A stretch of DNA of 38,398 bases from Candidatus Acetothermia bacterium (GTDB lineage Bacteria > Bipolaricaulota > Bipolaricaulia > RBG-16-55-9 > DRXL01), in the NCBI GenBank assembly GCA_022683945.1, contig JAJHSH010000038.1, positions 1 through 38,398 of the forward strand. The letters are read 5' to 3'. Positions 1-8,267 of the stretch are shown here, in pieces. A model generated the notes under the pieces. The model made no database searches. It saw only the letters and a program-made list of their open reading frames with translations, and was not told where the DNA came from. Position numbers and translations under genes: made by a program. Numbering within the stretch: position 1 is the stretch's first letter; each line of letters opens with the position of its first letter.

Positions 1-36
1 CCCCTCTCCGAATTCGGAGAGGGGATGGGGTGAGGT
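1..36. repeat. GGGAGAGGG-family palindromic element (copy 1, cut by window edge)
   Basis: Positions 1-24 are a perfect 24-bp palindrome centred on an EcoRI-like GAATTC, with arms CCCCTCTCC/GGAGAGGGG, followed by ATGGGGTGAGG. The tail matches the right-hand side of the other copies at 9513-9572 and 21261-21311, so this is the same dispersed element, truncated by the window start. It lies just after the stop of the minus-strand gene ending at 46 and could also act as a transcript-end hairpin, but there is no clear U tract. Confidence 0.75.
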
Positions 37-45
37 TTTTCTCGC

Positions 46-1041
46 TTACTCCTCGCAAGCTGTCACACCGCGCACGAAGACTTTCTTGTCCAAGACCAAC
101 TCAGTCTTCCCATCGGGAGAGAGACGACGCAGACCTCCTTCCACCCGATCACCACTGAAATAGACGGCATTGGTGATCCAGACCGTGTCCGTAGAATCTG
201 TAGCGAGCTGATTGGCAAAGCTCATCACGGCCACGGTGTCCCACTTGGAAGCATCCGGCGGGTAGCGAAAGACTCGACCGTCTCTGTTGAAATGAGCCAC
301 GAAAATCTGGCCTTGGCTGTTGACGGCAACACCGGTGGGGTAGATGAAACCGGGATCGAAGATGAACGGCTCTGCGGTGGCGAAGTCAGGGGCCTTTGCC
401 AACAGCACTCGCCCGCCTCGCTGATCTGATCTTTCGGGTTTATCAGCAATGAGCAAGCCCCCTTTCAAAGGGCCGCCCTTGATGAAGGTCATTGCGCTCG
501 GGCCATATCTAAACGCCGCAGCCCGTATGACCTGCTCCAGCTTGTTGGCGGGATTGGCCTCCTTCAAACGCACGATGCCTGCAAATTCCTTACCGTAGGC
601 CCCAACATAGAGATTGCCCTTTTCATCAAAAGCCATCGTCCAAGCCCAGATCGCCGGATCGGCGGGAACGATTACCTCAGGATTTTTGCCATCTTGATCA
701 TAGCGGACGATGCGTCCAATAAATCTGTCTCCCACACGCACAAAATCTTGTACGTAGAGGCGCTTATCGGGTCCACAGATAAGATTGTTAGGGCTCGTCA
801 ACCCCTCGACCACAGGAGCGACGGTGGGAGCAGGAAAGACCGGGCCAGCAGATAAATCCAAGCGTAGCACCGATCCTGTTCCTTCCCCAGGCGGCGGACT
901 TGTGAGATAGATTGTGATCTTCTTGTCTTGAGCTTGGGCTAGTGGGAAGAGATTGAAAGAAGCTCCCAGCACTGCCAAACCCGCCAGCCCACAAACGACC
1001 AACGCCCACCGACCGACCGAGACGACGCTGCGATTGAACAT
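46..1041 (-). CDS. secreted NHL/SMP-30-like beta-propeller protein
   Basis: Encodes 331 residues. I start it at 1041 because AAGGAGG (1051-1057, complement) sits at the right distance; a longer frame to 1074 would place that site inside the gene. An N-terminal signal peptide (VGRWALVVCGLAGLAVL, then AQAQ/DKK as the likely cleavage site) predicts export. The mature part has repeating units with GxLYVGAY, GQIFVAHFNRDGRVFRY and DGKTELVLD motifs, typical of SMP-30/gluconolactonase or NHL six-blade propellers that bind sugars or act as scaffolds. I cannot assign a substrate. The first 40 codons are nearly the same as those of the WD40 gene ending at 2360. A predicted SARP-type promoter lies at 1167-1202. 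Confidence 0.8.
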   Translation of the reverse strand: MFNRSVVSVGRWALVVCGLAGLAVLGASFNLFPLAQAQDKKITIYLTSPPPGEGTGSVLRLDLSAGPVFPAPTVAPVVEGLTSPNNLICGPDKRLYVQDFVRVGDRFIGRIVRYDQDGKNPEVIVPADPAIWAWTMAFDEKGNLYVGAYGKEFAGIVRLKEANPANKLEQVIRAAAFRYGPSAMTFIKGGPLKGGLLIADKPERSDQRGGRVLLAKAPDFATAEPFIFDPGFIYPTGVAVNSQGQIFVAHFNRDGRVFRYPPDASKWDTVAVMSFANQLATDSTDTVWITNAVYFSGDRVEGGLRRLSPDGKTELVLDKKVFVRGVTACEE

Positions 1042-1166
1042 ACGGTACGACCTCCTTATGCATTCTGCGCTCATCAGGCGCTGAAGTCTCTTGTCGCCAA
1101 AAACTGAGTAAGTCTGACAGCCATCCCCGGCGATCTCTCCGCCCGAGGCCGGTCTAACGTACTGTC

Positions 1167-1202
1167 ATCATAGCGGCGTCGTGTGCGCAGGGTGTGCGCC
1201 GG
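1167..1202 (-). promoter_or_regulatory. predicted SARP-type promoter: 11-bp direct repeats upstream of a -10 box
   Basis: On the + strand GTGTGCGCAGG (1181-1191) is followed directly by GTGTGCGCCGG (1192-1202), two 11-bp units matching at 10 of 11 positions. Read on the minus strand, the nearer TGTGCG copy (1182-1187) is 9 bp upstream of TATGAT (1172-1167), a good -10 box, and the transcript would run into the propeller gene starting at 1041. Known SARP operators are direct repeats of about 11-bp period just upstream of the -10. The same arrangement occurs at 3722-3753. Assignment to the regulator at 3917 is inference. Confidence 0.55.
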
Positions 1203-1223
1203 CGCAAACGCGCAATATTTTCC

Positions 1224-2360
1224 TCATCTCCCCGTCAGATCACCCACGTACCAAAGTCTCACAGAAGCATCCCATGAAGCGGAAGCGAGCAATCGCCCGT
1301 CCGGGCTAAATGCAACTCTAGGAACAACGCTTGCATGACAGCAGAGCGTACGTGCCGCTTCTCCTGAGCCAATCTTCCACAATTTGATCTCTTGATATGC
1401 CGCCGCCGCCACCCATCGGCCATCAGGGCTGAAGATCGCTTGCCGGAGCGCGTAACAACAGTAGCTGTCCACCTGAGACCCTGAGGAGACCTCCCACAGG
1501 ATGATCGAGCCGTCTCCGTGACTTGAGGAGGCCAGCAGTTGTCCATCCGGACTGAAGACAATTGACCAAATCGGGTTTGTATGTCCTTTAAAAGTGCGAA
1601 TTCCTTTGCCGGTGGCTACTTCCCATAGCTGGATGTTTTCCGCCTCGCTTCGTGGTCCCACCGTGACCTCTGTTGCCATGACTTTCCCATCGGGACTGAA
1701 GGCAAGAGCATCCACGCTCACCGGTCGGCCAGCGTACTTTTCCACCGGTAAGGTTCGTACCAATCTCCCTGTAGCCACTTCTCGGAATTCGACCTCTATG
1801 CAGACGAGCTGAGCGTTTATACTCTTGCATGAAGGAAAGGCAATCGACTGCCCATCAGGATTGAAGACCAAGGGAGCGACAGGCCAATGGAACTTTCCCA
1901 GCGTGAGCACTAATTTCCTTGAAGAGACCTCCCAGAATCGAACAGTCCGGTCTTGAAACCAACCGCTGGATGCAAGCAATCGGCCATCGGGACTGAAGGC
2001 CACTCCCGTAACGTTGTCATCGTGACAACAAAGAGTGTCCACCAATCTCCCTGACGGCACATCCCACAGCTTGATCGCCCTATCTTCCCAGCCAATGGTA
2101 GCCAATAGTGTCCCATCAGGGCTGATGGCCACAGAAGAAGCAGATCGTGAATAGTTCGTAATCGTGCAAAAAGTAGAGGGCTGAGTGGGAGGACAGGATG
2201 TGCGCTGCCAGTTCTGTTGTGCTGACAGGTGCGTGATCTTCTTCTCTTGAGCTTGCGCTGTTGGGAACAAATCCAATGAAGCCCCCAGCACGGCCAAGCC
2301 CACCAAACCGACGACGACCAACGCCCACCGACCGACCGAGACGACATTATGGCTCAACAT
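1224..2360 (-). CDS. secreted seven-blade WD40-repeat protein
   Basis: Encodes 378 residues. The start ATG (2358-2360) follows AGAGGAG about 7 nt upstream. An N-terminal signal peptide ends near residue 38 (AQAQ). Seven WD repeats follow, marked by (S/N)PDG turns at about residues 80, 123, 167, 222, 270, 311 and 352 and by IKLWD, VRFWEV, IQLWEV, IILWEV, IKLWKI and VRLWYV strands, so a complete seven-blade propeller is expected. The usual GH pair is replaced by CCH or CCY in three blades, an odd Cys-Cys signature that could form disulfides outside the cell. WD40 proteins are binding scaffolds; no partner is visible. It lies between two other secreted-protein genes on the same strand. Confidence 0.85.
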   Translation of the reverse strand: MLSHNVVSVGRWALVVVGLVGLAVLGASLDLFPTAQAQEKKITHLSAQQNWQRTSCPPTQPSTFCTITNYSRSASSVAISPDGTLLATIGWEDRAIKLWDVPSGRLVDTLCCHDDNVTGVAFSPDGRLLASSGWFQDRTVRFWEVSSRKLVLTLGKFHWPVAPLVFNPDGQSIAFPSCKSINAQLVCIEVEFREVATGRLVRTLPVEKYAGRPVSVDALAFSPDGKVMATEVTVGPRSEAENIQLWEVATGKGIRTFKGHTNPIWSIVFSPDGQLLASSSHGDGSIILWEVSSGSQVDSYCCYALRQAIFSPDGRWVAAAAYQEIKLWKIGSGEAARTLCCHASVVPRVAFSPDGRLLASASWDASVRLWYVGDLTGR

Positions 2361-2380
2361 GCGTTACTCCTCTGACGCAT

Positions 2381-2518
2381 CTCCACTTTGAGTCGCCCGG
2401 CCACTTGAAGTGGCGGGCTGGAAGCTACAAAACCCGCTGGTGCGGGCTGAGAGTCTCCGCCAGGAGACTTTGTAAGCCCAGCTCGCGACTTCAGCCGCCG
2501 AGCAGCACGAAAGTGGAG
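2381..2518. repeat. multi-hairpin element, copy A
   Basis: A 138-bp segment bounded by the inverted repeat CTCCACTTT (2381-2389) / AAAGTGGAG (2510-2518). Inside are, in order: hairpin H1 CCACTTGAAGTGG (2401-2413, extended by GCCCG/CGGGC); a stem pairing 2417-2431 with 2469-2482 (GCTGG/CCAGC and ACAAA/TTTGT); within that stem H2 CCCGC/GCGGG (2433-2446) and H3 AGTCTCC/GGAGACT (2452-2469); then an imperfect H4 around GCGACTTCAGC (2484-2500). The sequence GTTACTCC occurs on both sides (2363-2370 and 2528-2535), the first copy being part of the downstream ribosome site. Compare copy B at 28609-28726. Confidence 0.6.
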
Positions 2519-2555
2519 AGGGGCTAGGTTACTCCCTCCTTGTGTAGAAATGCTG

Positions 2556-3539
2556 CTATGGCCCTACTACTAGGGCTTCGTTAACGAAAGATATTGTACA
2601 CCGCTCCCTACGACCTCCAATCGCATAAATCGTTTTATCGACCACGGCTGCGGCAACTTCCGATCTAATCACTCCCAACGAAGGTCCACTGGACCACTTG
2701 TTCGTCAGCGGGTCATAGATGGAGACAGAGGCTTGTGGCTTGTGATTTTGCACCGAAGCCCAACATTGTTCTTGCGAACCATCACCTCCAATCACGTAGA
2801 TTCTGTTATTGATCACGACGGAGGCTATATTGCCCAGTGCCTTCGGAAGCGCAGTTCCTGCTTGCCAGGTGTTTGTCAAAGGGTCGTAGATCTCAGTGAA
2901 GATAGCACCAGAACTCTCCAAATAGATACCGGATCCGCCGCGTCGTCCCAGGCTCTGATCGGTGCGCGAGAACTGCGAACGCTCTACGGTCAGATTGCGT
3001 ACGTTAACCGCCACAAGCCCATAGCGCAGGTTATCGGTCACGGTTACGTTGCGCAGAGTTACCGAGACGCTATCTTTGATGTGCAGGCCGCCACCCAATA
3101 GTTCTCCCGGCAAGGGGAAAGGACTATTGGGGTGAGTTCCCCCATCGCCTCCATTGCCGTCGCGCACCGTGAGATTCTCCATTGTCACATTTTGGGTTTT
3201 CTCAATGCGCACAACAGGAATTTCTCTGTTCGCTTTGAGAACGACCTCTTCGGGATTGGTGCCCGTCCCGCGCAGTATCAAGCTCTTAGCGATCATCACT
3301 GAAATAAAAGCCCCGGTGGAATCTTTTGTTTCATAAATCCCCGGAGCGATCTGCACAATATCGCTCGGCTTGGTCGCGTTGACCGCATCTTGAATGTCAG
3401 TGAATTGACAACCTTCAGACAGCTGTGGGCAGACCGTCACGACAGATGGCCCCTGTTGCGCCCCGACCACCCCTGCCCCTGCAAGTCCCACAAGAACTAG
3501 CAGCACCCAACTCCGCAGATTGAACTTTTGATGATTCAT
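2556..3539 (-). CDS. secreted beta-helix / Kelch chimeric protein
   Basis: Encodes 327 residues; ATG at 3537-3539 with AGGAGGG 6 nt upstream. A signal peptide (WVLLVLVGLAGAGVVGAQQ) leads into a right-handed beta-helix segment (about residues 40-210): the CQFTDIQDAVNA start, SLILRGTG and VTMENLTVRDGNG, VSVTLRNVTVTDN and VRNLTVERSQF coils. At about residue 215 it changes to Kelch repeats: EIYDPLTNTWQAGTALP, RIYVIGG, SIYDPLTNKWSSGPSL and TIYAIGG. Only about two Kelch units are present, whereas a propeller needs five to seven, so the C-terminal part looks like an incomplete piece joined to the helix. Probably extracellular; function unknown. A predicted SARP-type promoter lies at 3722-3753. Confidence 0.78.
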   Translation of the reverse strand: MNHQKFNLRSWVLLVLVGLAGAGVVGAQQGPSVVTVCPQLSEGCQFTDIQDAVNATKPSDIVQIAPGIYETKDSTGAFISVMIAKSLILRGTGTNPEEVVLKANREIPVVRIEKTQNVTMENLTVRDGNGGDGGTHPNSPFPLPGELLGGGLHIKDSVSVTLRNVTVTDNLRYGLVAVNVRNLTVERSQFSRTDQSLGRRGGSGIYLESSGAIFTEIYDPLTNTWQAGTALPKALGNIASVVINNRIYVIGGDGSQEQCWASVQNHKPQASVSIYDPLTNKWSSGPSLGVIRSEVAAAVVDKTIYAIGGRRERCTISFVNEALVVGP

Positions 3540-3721
3540 TGAGCCCTCCTGCTGAACCTGTCAGCTAGTATATCGCTAAAAAGGGTGCGGGGCTGACCGG
3601 AACGTCTGAGTGCAGCTCGTCAACTCTAACTCTAGCGGCCGCACCCAGACGTTCCGTCGCGCCCCTCCCCGGTGATCTCACCCCGCCCTCTCTCAGCCCC
3701 GAGGTCAACTCTGTAGCCGAT

Positions 3722-3753
3722 ATTATAAACCCTCCATGTGCGCAAATTGTGCG
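3722..3753 (-). promoter_or_regulatory. predicted SARP-type promoter for the beta-helix/Kelch gene
   Basis: TGTGCG occurs at 3737-3742 and again at 3748-3753, an 11-bp period. On the minus strand the nearer copy lies 9 bp upstream of a perfect TATAAT (3727-3722). The spacing, orientation and repeat unit are the same as at 1167-1202. The farther repeat overlaps the place where a -35 box would be (3745-3750), which itself is poor (ACAATT), as expected for an activator-dependent promoter. The rest of the 377-bp gap 3540-3916 holds the + strand extended -10 at 3847-3855 and nothing else I can support. Confidence 0.6.
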
Positions 3754-3846
3754 TCGCTGAAAAAGTCTATCTGAAGCTGATTGTGAGACGAGACCGGAGC
3801 CGGAGAGCAACCGCCATCGGGTACACTTCCCCAGCAGTCTAAAATA

Positions 3847-3855
3847 TGCTATAAT
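3847..3855 (+). promoter_or_regulatory. extended -10 promoter of the SARP-type regulator
   Basis: TGCTATAAT is a TGnTATAAT extended -10 box about 60 nt upstream of the regulator start, with no good -35. The same nonamer occurs in front of the OmpR-type gene (31172-31164, minus strand). Confidence 0.5.
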
Positions 3856-3916
3856 CGGTTTGAAAAGTTGACTGCCGTCAGATAAGCCCCTTTTCTCGCG
3901 ATAATAGAGGGCGGGG

Positions 3917-6900
3917 GTGCCTATGGCATTCAAAGTTCAGCTCTGCGGAGAGTTTCGCATCTGGCGCGACGGAGAAGAGATCACCCCACTGTTTTCTCGT
4001 GCGGGCGGGGCGAAAACCCTGTTGAAGATCTTTCTAGCCTATCCCGGCCGGATTCTCACCCGCGACGAACTGATCGAATGGCTCTGGCCCGAAAAGCCCT
4101 TTAACGCCGGATTCGCCAACCTGCGAAAGCGCATCAGCGAGCTGCGCCATCTTCTGGAGCCTCAGCTTCCGTCTAAAGCCCCCTCGCAGTATATCTTTAC
4201 ACGCCCCGGCTGCTACAGACTCCATCCCCAGGCCCCCATTACCTCCGATGCTCAAGAGTTCCTGAGACGCTGGCAGATCGGGCAAAAGCTTGAACAAGAC
4301 GGACAGCTCCAAAGAGCGCTCTCCGAATACGAAACGGCGCTCGCCCCCGCCCAAGACGACTATCTGGCCGAAGATCGCTACGAAGAGTGGGCCGCCGGCC
4401 CGCGAGAGCGCTGGCAGGCGCTCCTCTGTCAAGCGCTCGCTCACCTAGCCGAGCGCTACACCCAACTGCAACGCTACAGCGAAGCGCTGGAGCTCTGCCA
4501 CCGGATACTCGCGCTCAACCCCACTTGCGAAGAAGCCTATTATCGTAAGATGCTCTGTTATTATCTCGCCGGAAATTCCGGAGAGGCCTTACAGTCCTAT
4601 CAAGAATGTGTACAGACCCTGAAGACACATTTCGGTACGCCACCCTCGGCAGAGACCGAAGAGCTGCACCAAAAGATCCTGCGGAGAGACCGCATTGAAG
4701 TGCCCTCCTACACCCCGCCTACAAACCTCCCGCAGCCTCTGACGAGCTTCATCGGGCGCGAGCGCGAGATCGCTCAAGCCAAACAGTTATTACTGAACAC
4801 TCGATTGCTGACGCTCACGGGCACCGGCGGCTGTGGCAAGACCCGCCTGGCCCTCAAAGTTGCTGGAGACTTAGTCGGAGAGTACGCGCACGGCGTTTGG
4901 TTTGTGGACTTAACAGCTCTATCAGATACAGCACTAGTACCCCAGCAGATTATAGTGACCCTCGGACTGAACGAGATGCCGGGACGACCTCCTCGCGAAG
5001 CGCTGATCGAGCAACTTCGCCACAGAGAGCTGCTCCTAGTGCTCGATAACTGTGAACAGCTCCTTCCCCAGCTCGCACATAGTATAAAAATCTTGTTGAC
5101 GGCCTGCCCGAATTTACAGATTCTCACAACAAGTCGGACAGCTCTGGGAGTTCCGGGTGAGACGCTTCTCAGCGTGCCGCCGCTGGAGTCTCCACCACCA
5201 GGCCATCTGCCGCCGCTGAAGATTCTCCAGCAGACAGAAGCCGTCAGCTTGTTCATAAAGCGTGCTCTGGCGCTCAAACCCTCGTTCCAACTGACGGCAG
5301 AGAACGCGCCATTCGTTGCCCAGATCTGTCGGCAGCTCGACGGGATACCCTTGGCGATCGAGCTGGCCGCCGCACGCATCAAAGTGCTTTCGCTGGAGCA
5401 GATCGCGGCTCGCTTGAACGATCTCTTCACGCTGTTGGGGGAAGCAAACCCGACCGCACCGTCACAACAGAAAACCCTAAAAGCGACGATGGACTGGAGC
5501 TTTCAGTTGCTCACTGAAGCCGAGCGAGCTCTCCTGCAACGGCTCTCGGTCTTTGTCGGAGGGTTTTCCTTAGAAGCCGCAGAAGCTGTTGCGCCTGATG
5601 ATCCTCGAAGGGAGCGGGTGAGCCAAAGACGGAGAGGAAGAATCCGAGCCGGTCAAGTTCTAGAGCTTCTCTCGCACTTGGTGGACAAGTCGCTCGTCAT
5701 AGCTGAAGAGCAGAGCGCACAGATGCGCTATCGAATGCTGGAGACCGTGCGGCAATATGCGCATGAGAAGCTTTCGCGAACCGGTGAGGTCGCGACGATG
5801 CGTAACCGTCATTTGACGTTCTTTTGGGAATTAGCCCAACGCGCTGAACCGGAACTGCAAGGGCCTCAATCTGCCCGCTGGCTGGAGCGTTTGGAGATGG
5901 ATTATGATGACCTCCACCATGCGCTGCGCTGGGCTTTGGAGAGCGGGCAGGCCGAAACGATGTTAAAGCTGACCATCGCTTTGGGATGGTTCTGGTATAT
6001 TCGGGGCCACTGGAGCGAAGGGCGATACTGGCTGGAGAAAGCGCTGGCAGAGAAGACGACCTCCGCTCCCTTGCGGGCCAAAGCCTTGGGCATTATAGGC
6101 GGTTTGGCTTATCGTCAAGGGGATTACCCTGTCGCCAGCGCCTCCTATGAAGAGAGTCTAACGCTCTGTCGTACGCTGGACGACCCGCAAGGCATCGCCA
6201 ATGCCCTTAATAACTTAGGGGTGTTGGCCCACTCGCGTGGGGACTTCCAAGCCGCACGGAAATTTTACGAAGAGAGCTTAGCAGTTCAACGCCGCTTGCA
6301 CAGCAAGCCAAGCATTGCGCGAACGCTGAACAACCTGGGAGGTATTGCCTGGGCTCAAGGGGATTACGCTGCCGCCCGTGCCTTTCACCAAGAGAGCCTC
6401 GCTATACGCAAAGAACTGAGCGACCAGCGGGGCATAGCCACTTCACTAGCAAATTTGGGACTGGTCTCACAAAACTTGGGAGACTATGAAGAAGCTCAAA
6501 GGTTCTTCGAAGAATCTTTAGCTATTGAACGCCAATTGGACAACAAACAGGGCTTGACCAATGTGCTCACGAGCTTAGGAGCCTTGGCACAGCTCCGGGG
6601 AGATTACGCCGCCGCGCGCAGATTATATGAGGAAAGCCAAACCATCCAGCAACAGCTCGGGGAGAAGCGGGCTATTGCGCACACGCTTCATAATTTGGGA
6701 TTGATCGCACACTTTCAGGGAAATTACCAAGAGGCCCACGCTTTTTATGTGGAGAGTCTGGAATTGCGGCGCGCGCTGGGAGATCGTCACGGGATCGGCT
6801 ATTCACTCAACGCTCTGGGGGACCTCGCGCTAGTGCAGGGCGATTGCACCAGCGCAAAGAAGCTCTACGAAGAGGCCTTGGCCCTCCAACGCGAATTGGG

Positions 6901-7537
6901 AGATAGACAGGGCATCGGCTATTCACTGACGAATTTAGGAGAGTTGGCACGCGCCCAAGGGGACTATCAGACCGCTCGCGCTCTGTGTGAAGAGAGCTTG
7001 GCTCTGCGCAGGGAGCTGGGAGATAAGCGCGCCCTTGCTCATTCGCTCTCTGCGCTGGCGGCTCTCGCCTGCGCTCAAGGGGATTACGCGAGGGCAAAAT
7101 CTCTAGGTGAAGATGGCCTAGTTTGTCGTAAGGAGCTAGGAGAGAGACGCGCCGTAGCGCAGTCACTCACGCTGCTCGCGACCGCTGCGCGGGGTTTGGG
7201 TGAGCTAGAGCAAGCTTATGCGCTATGCAAAGAGAGTCTAGAGTTGCGTCGGGAGATCAACGACCGAGCGGGGTGTTTAGAATCGCTAGAAGAGTTCTCC
7301 AGGGTTCTTCTTGCACAAGGGGCGTTAGAGAGAGCGACGATACTCATGGGCGCAGCGGAAGCGTTGCGAGAGGCCTTACAGATTGCCCAAATGAACGACG
7401 AGCAAGAAGAAAACCAGAGAGGGCAAGACTTAAAGATCCTCGAGAGCAGACTTGGGAAGTCAGAATTCACAGCGCTCTGGGCCCGCGGACGCGCCATGAG
7501 CCTCGATCAGGCCATAGAAGAAGCCTTCAGAGAATAA
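3917..7537 (+). CDS. SARP/BTAD transcription regulator with NB-ARC-like ATPase and TPR domains
   Basis: A 1206-residue STAND-type regulator. Residues about 5-100 form an OmpR-like winged helix as in SARP activators (FRIWRDGEEI, RILTRDELIEWLW), 110-255 a BTAD bundle (EALELCHRILALNPTCEEAYYRKMLCYYLAG), and 280-520 an ATPase with Walker A GTGGCGKT (302-309), Walker B LLLVLDNCE (372-380), TTSR and the DGIPLAIELAAARI motif. From about residue 733 there are ten regular 40-residue TPR units of the type QGDYxxARxxYEESLxLxRxLG and a degenerate eleventh, a ligand- or protein-sensing arm. Proteins of this kind bind direct repeats in DNA and are activated on ATP binding. The start is GTG 3917, or ATG 3923 two codons later; AGAGGG at 3906-3911 fits GTG slightly better. 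It faces away from three secreted-protein genes, its likely targets. Confidence 0.88.
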   Translation: MPMAFKVQLCGEFRIWRDGEEITPLFSRAGGAKTLLKIFLAYPGRILTRDELIEWLWPEKPFNAGFANLRKRISELRHLLEPQLPSKAPSQYIFTRPGCYRLHPQAPITSDAQEFLRRWQIGQKLEQDGQLQRALSEYETALAPAQDDYLAEDRYEEWAAGPRERWQALLCQALAHLAERYTQLQRYSEALELCHRILALNPTCEEAYYRKMLCYYLAGNSGEALQSYQECVQTLKTHFGTPPSAETEELHQKILRRDRIEVPSYTPPTNLPQPLTSFIGREREIAQAKQLLLNTRLLTLTGTGGCGKTRLALKVAGDLVGEYAHGVWFVDLTALSDTALVPQQIIVTLGLNEMPGRPPREALIEQLRHRELLLVLDNCEQLLPQLAHSIKILLTACPNLQILTTSRTALGVPGETLLSVPPLESPPPGHLPPLKILQQTEAVSLFIKRALALKPSFQLTAENAPFVAQICRQLDGIPLAIELAAARIKVLSLEQIAARLNDLFTLLGEANPTAPSQQKTLKATMDWSFQLLTEAERALLQRLSVFVGGFSLEAAEAVAPDDPRRERVSQRRRGRIRAGQVLELLSHLVDKSLVIAEEQSAQMRYRMLETVRQYAHEKLSRTGEVATMRNRHLTFFWELAQRAEPELQGPQSARWLERLEMDYDDLHHALRWALESGQAETMLKLTIALGWFWYIRGHWSEGRYWLEKALAEKTTSAPLRAKALGIIGGLAYRQGDYPVASASYEESLTLCRTLDDPQGIANALNNLGVLAHSRGDFQAARKFYEESLAVQRRLHSKPSIARTLNNLGGIAWAQGDYAAARAFHQESLAIRKELSDQRGIATSLANLGLVSQNLGDYEEAQRFFEESLAIERQLDNKQGLTNVLTSLGALAQLRGDYAAARRLYEESQTIQQQLGEKRAIAHTLHNLGLIAHFQGNYQEAHAFYVESLELRRALGDRHGIGYSLNALGDLALVQGDCTSAKKLYEEALALQRELGDRQGIGYSLTNLGELARAQGDYQTARALCEESLALRRELGDKRALAHSLSALAALACAQGDYARAKSLGEDGLVCRKELGERRAVAQSLTLLATAARGLGELEQAYALCKESLELRREINDRAGCLESLEEFSRVLLAQGALERATILMGAAEALREALQIAQMNDEQEENQRGQDLKILESRLGKSEFTALWARGRAMSLDQAIEEAFRE
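6112..7330 (+). repeat. 120-bp tandem repeats coding for TPR units
   Basis: Ten diverged 120-bp units inside the regulator gene, each encoding 40 residues beginning (Q/R/L)GDY. The units vary enough that they are not recent duplications, although several share runs such as GAAGAGAGC and CTGGGAGATA. The 40-residue period rather than the classical 34 is usual for this TPR subtype in STAND regulators. Confidence 0.8.
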
Positions 7538-7627
7538 AGAAAATCAGAAAAATAGCTTCAGATGGGCTTTTTGCGTCCTTGTTGATACCCATTCTCTCTG
7601 AAATTGGGGGAAATAGAGCTGGGGGAC

Positions 7628-7657
7628 TTGACAGAGGTGCTGCTTTTGCCCTAAAAT
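7628..7657 (+). promoter_or_regulatory. sigma70-type promoter of the HU gene
   Basis: A perfect -35 TTGACA (7628-7633), an 18-bp spacer and -10 TAAAAT (7652-7657) lie about 45 nt before the HU start. Nothing else is evident in 7538-7627. Confidence 0.7.
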
Positions 7658-7703
7658 ACGGCTATCACGTAACTATCCCATAACCTAAGGAGGAGGGTTA
7701 GTG

Positions 7704-8027
7704 ATGAACAAAGCAGAGCTGATCGAGACGATCGCTCAACGGACCGGATTGGCCAAGCGGACGGCGCGTGAAGCCGTCAACACCATCTTCGAGACGATCT
7801 CGAAGTCGGTGTCCGAAGCAAACGCGGTGCGGATCAGCGGGTTTGGCACCTTTGGCGCGCGCGCGCGCAAGGCCAGCACCCGCATCAACCCCCAGACGGG
7901 ACAGCGGCTGAACGTGCCCAGCAAGGCCGTTCCCAGCTTCCGTGCAGGACGCGAGCTGAAGGACTTGGTCCGTCGTCGCCTTAAAGTGGTCGAGTCCGGC
8001 GGCCGACTTGGCGTCAAACGATCCTAG
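7704..8027 (+). CDS. hup: HU-family DNA-binding protein
   Basis: Encodes 107 residues; ATG 7704 is preceded by AAGGAGGAGGG (7687-7697), which is better than the in-frame GTG three bases upstream. It is a nucleoid protein that binds and bends DNA as a dimer. The whole HU fold is visible: NKAELIETIAQRTGLAKRTAREAVNTIFE helices, the signature GFGTFGARARKASTRINPQTG region and the FRAGRELKDLV end. It has a basic tail of about 15 residues (RRRLKVVESGGRLGVKRS) beyond the usual 90-residue length. It is a single gene with its own promoter and terminator, directly beside the candidate replication origin, where HU would assist unwinding; that link is inference. Confidence 0.95.
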   Translation: MNKAELIETIAQRTGLAKRTAREAVNTIFETISKSVSEANAVRISGFGTFGARARKASTRINPQTGQRLNVPSKAVPSFRAGRELKDLVRRRLKVVESGGRLGVKRS

Positions 8028-8044
8028 AGCGACCGCTATTCTCT

Positions 8045-8088
8045 GAGGGCTCTGAGAACATCTATTGTCTTAGAGCCCTCTTGCTTTT
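8045..8088 (+). terminator. rho-independent terminator after the HU gene
   Basis: Stem GAGGGCTCTGAGA (8045-8057) pairs with TCTTAGAGCCCTC (8068-8080), one mismatch, followed by TTGCTTTT. Confidence 0.85.
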
Positions 8089-8155
8089 AATTGGCTTTTA
8101 AAGTCTTTTATTCTTAACGGCTCTACTGTTACTGTTATAGTATATATATTACTTA

Positions 8156-8167
8156 TAGTAGTAGTAG
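8156..8167 (+). other. DnaA-trio-like TAG x4 tract
   Basis: Four consecutive TAG triplets, which read 3'-GAT-5' when moving away from the adjacent DnaA box at 8181, separated from it by AGGCGGCCCAACC. This agrees with the published DnaA-trio consensus 3'-(G/A)A(T/A)-5'. Confidence 0.55.
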
Positions 8168-8267
8168 AGGCGGCCCAACCTGTGGAAAACTTCGACTCAA
8201 CTCTCAGATTTGTCAAGATCTCTCTGTTCAGAAGCCTCGAAACAAATATATGCTATATATTTGTAGG

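Noticed and set aside
3565..3933. Minus-strand open frame of 122 codons in the gap before the SARP regulator
   Set aside because: It crosses the divergent promoters and the regulator start, has no ribosome site and shows no recognisable domain.
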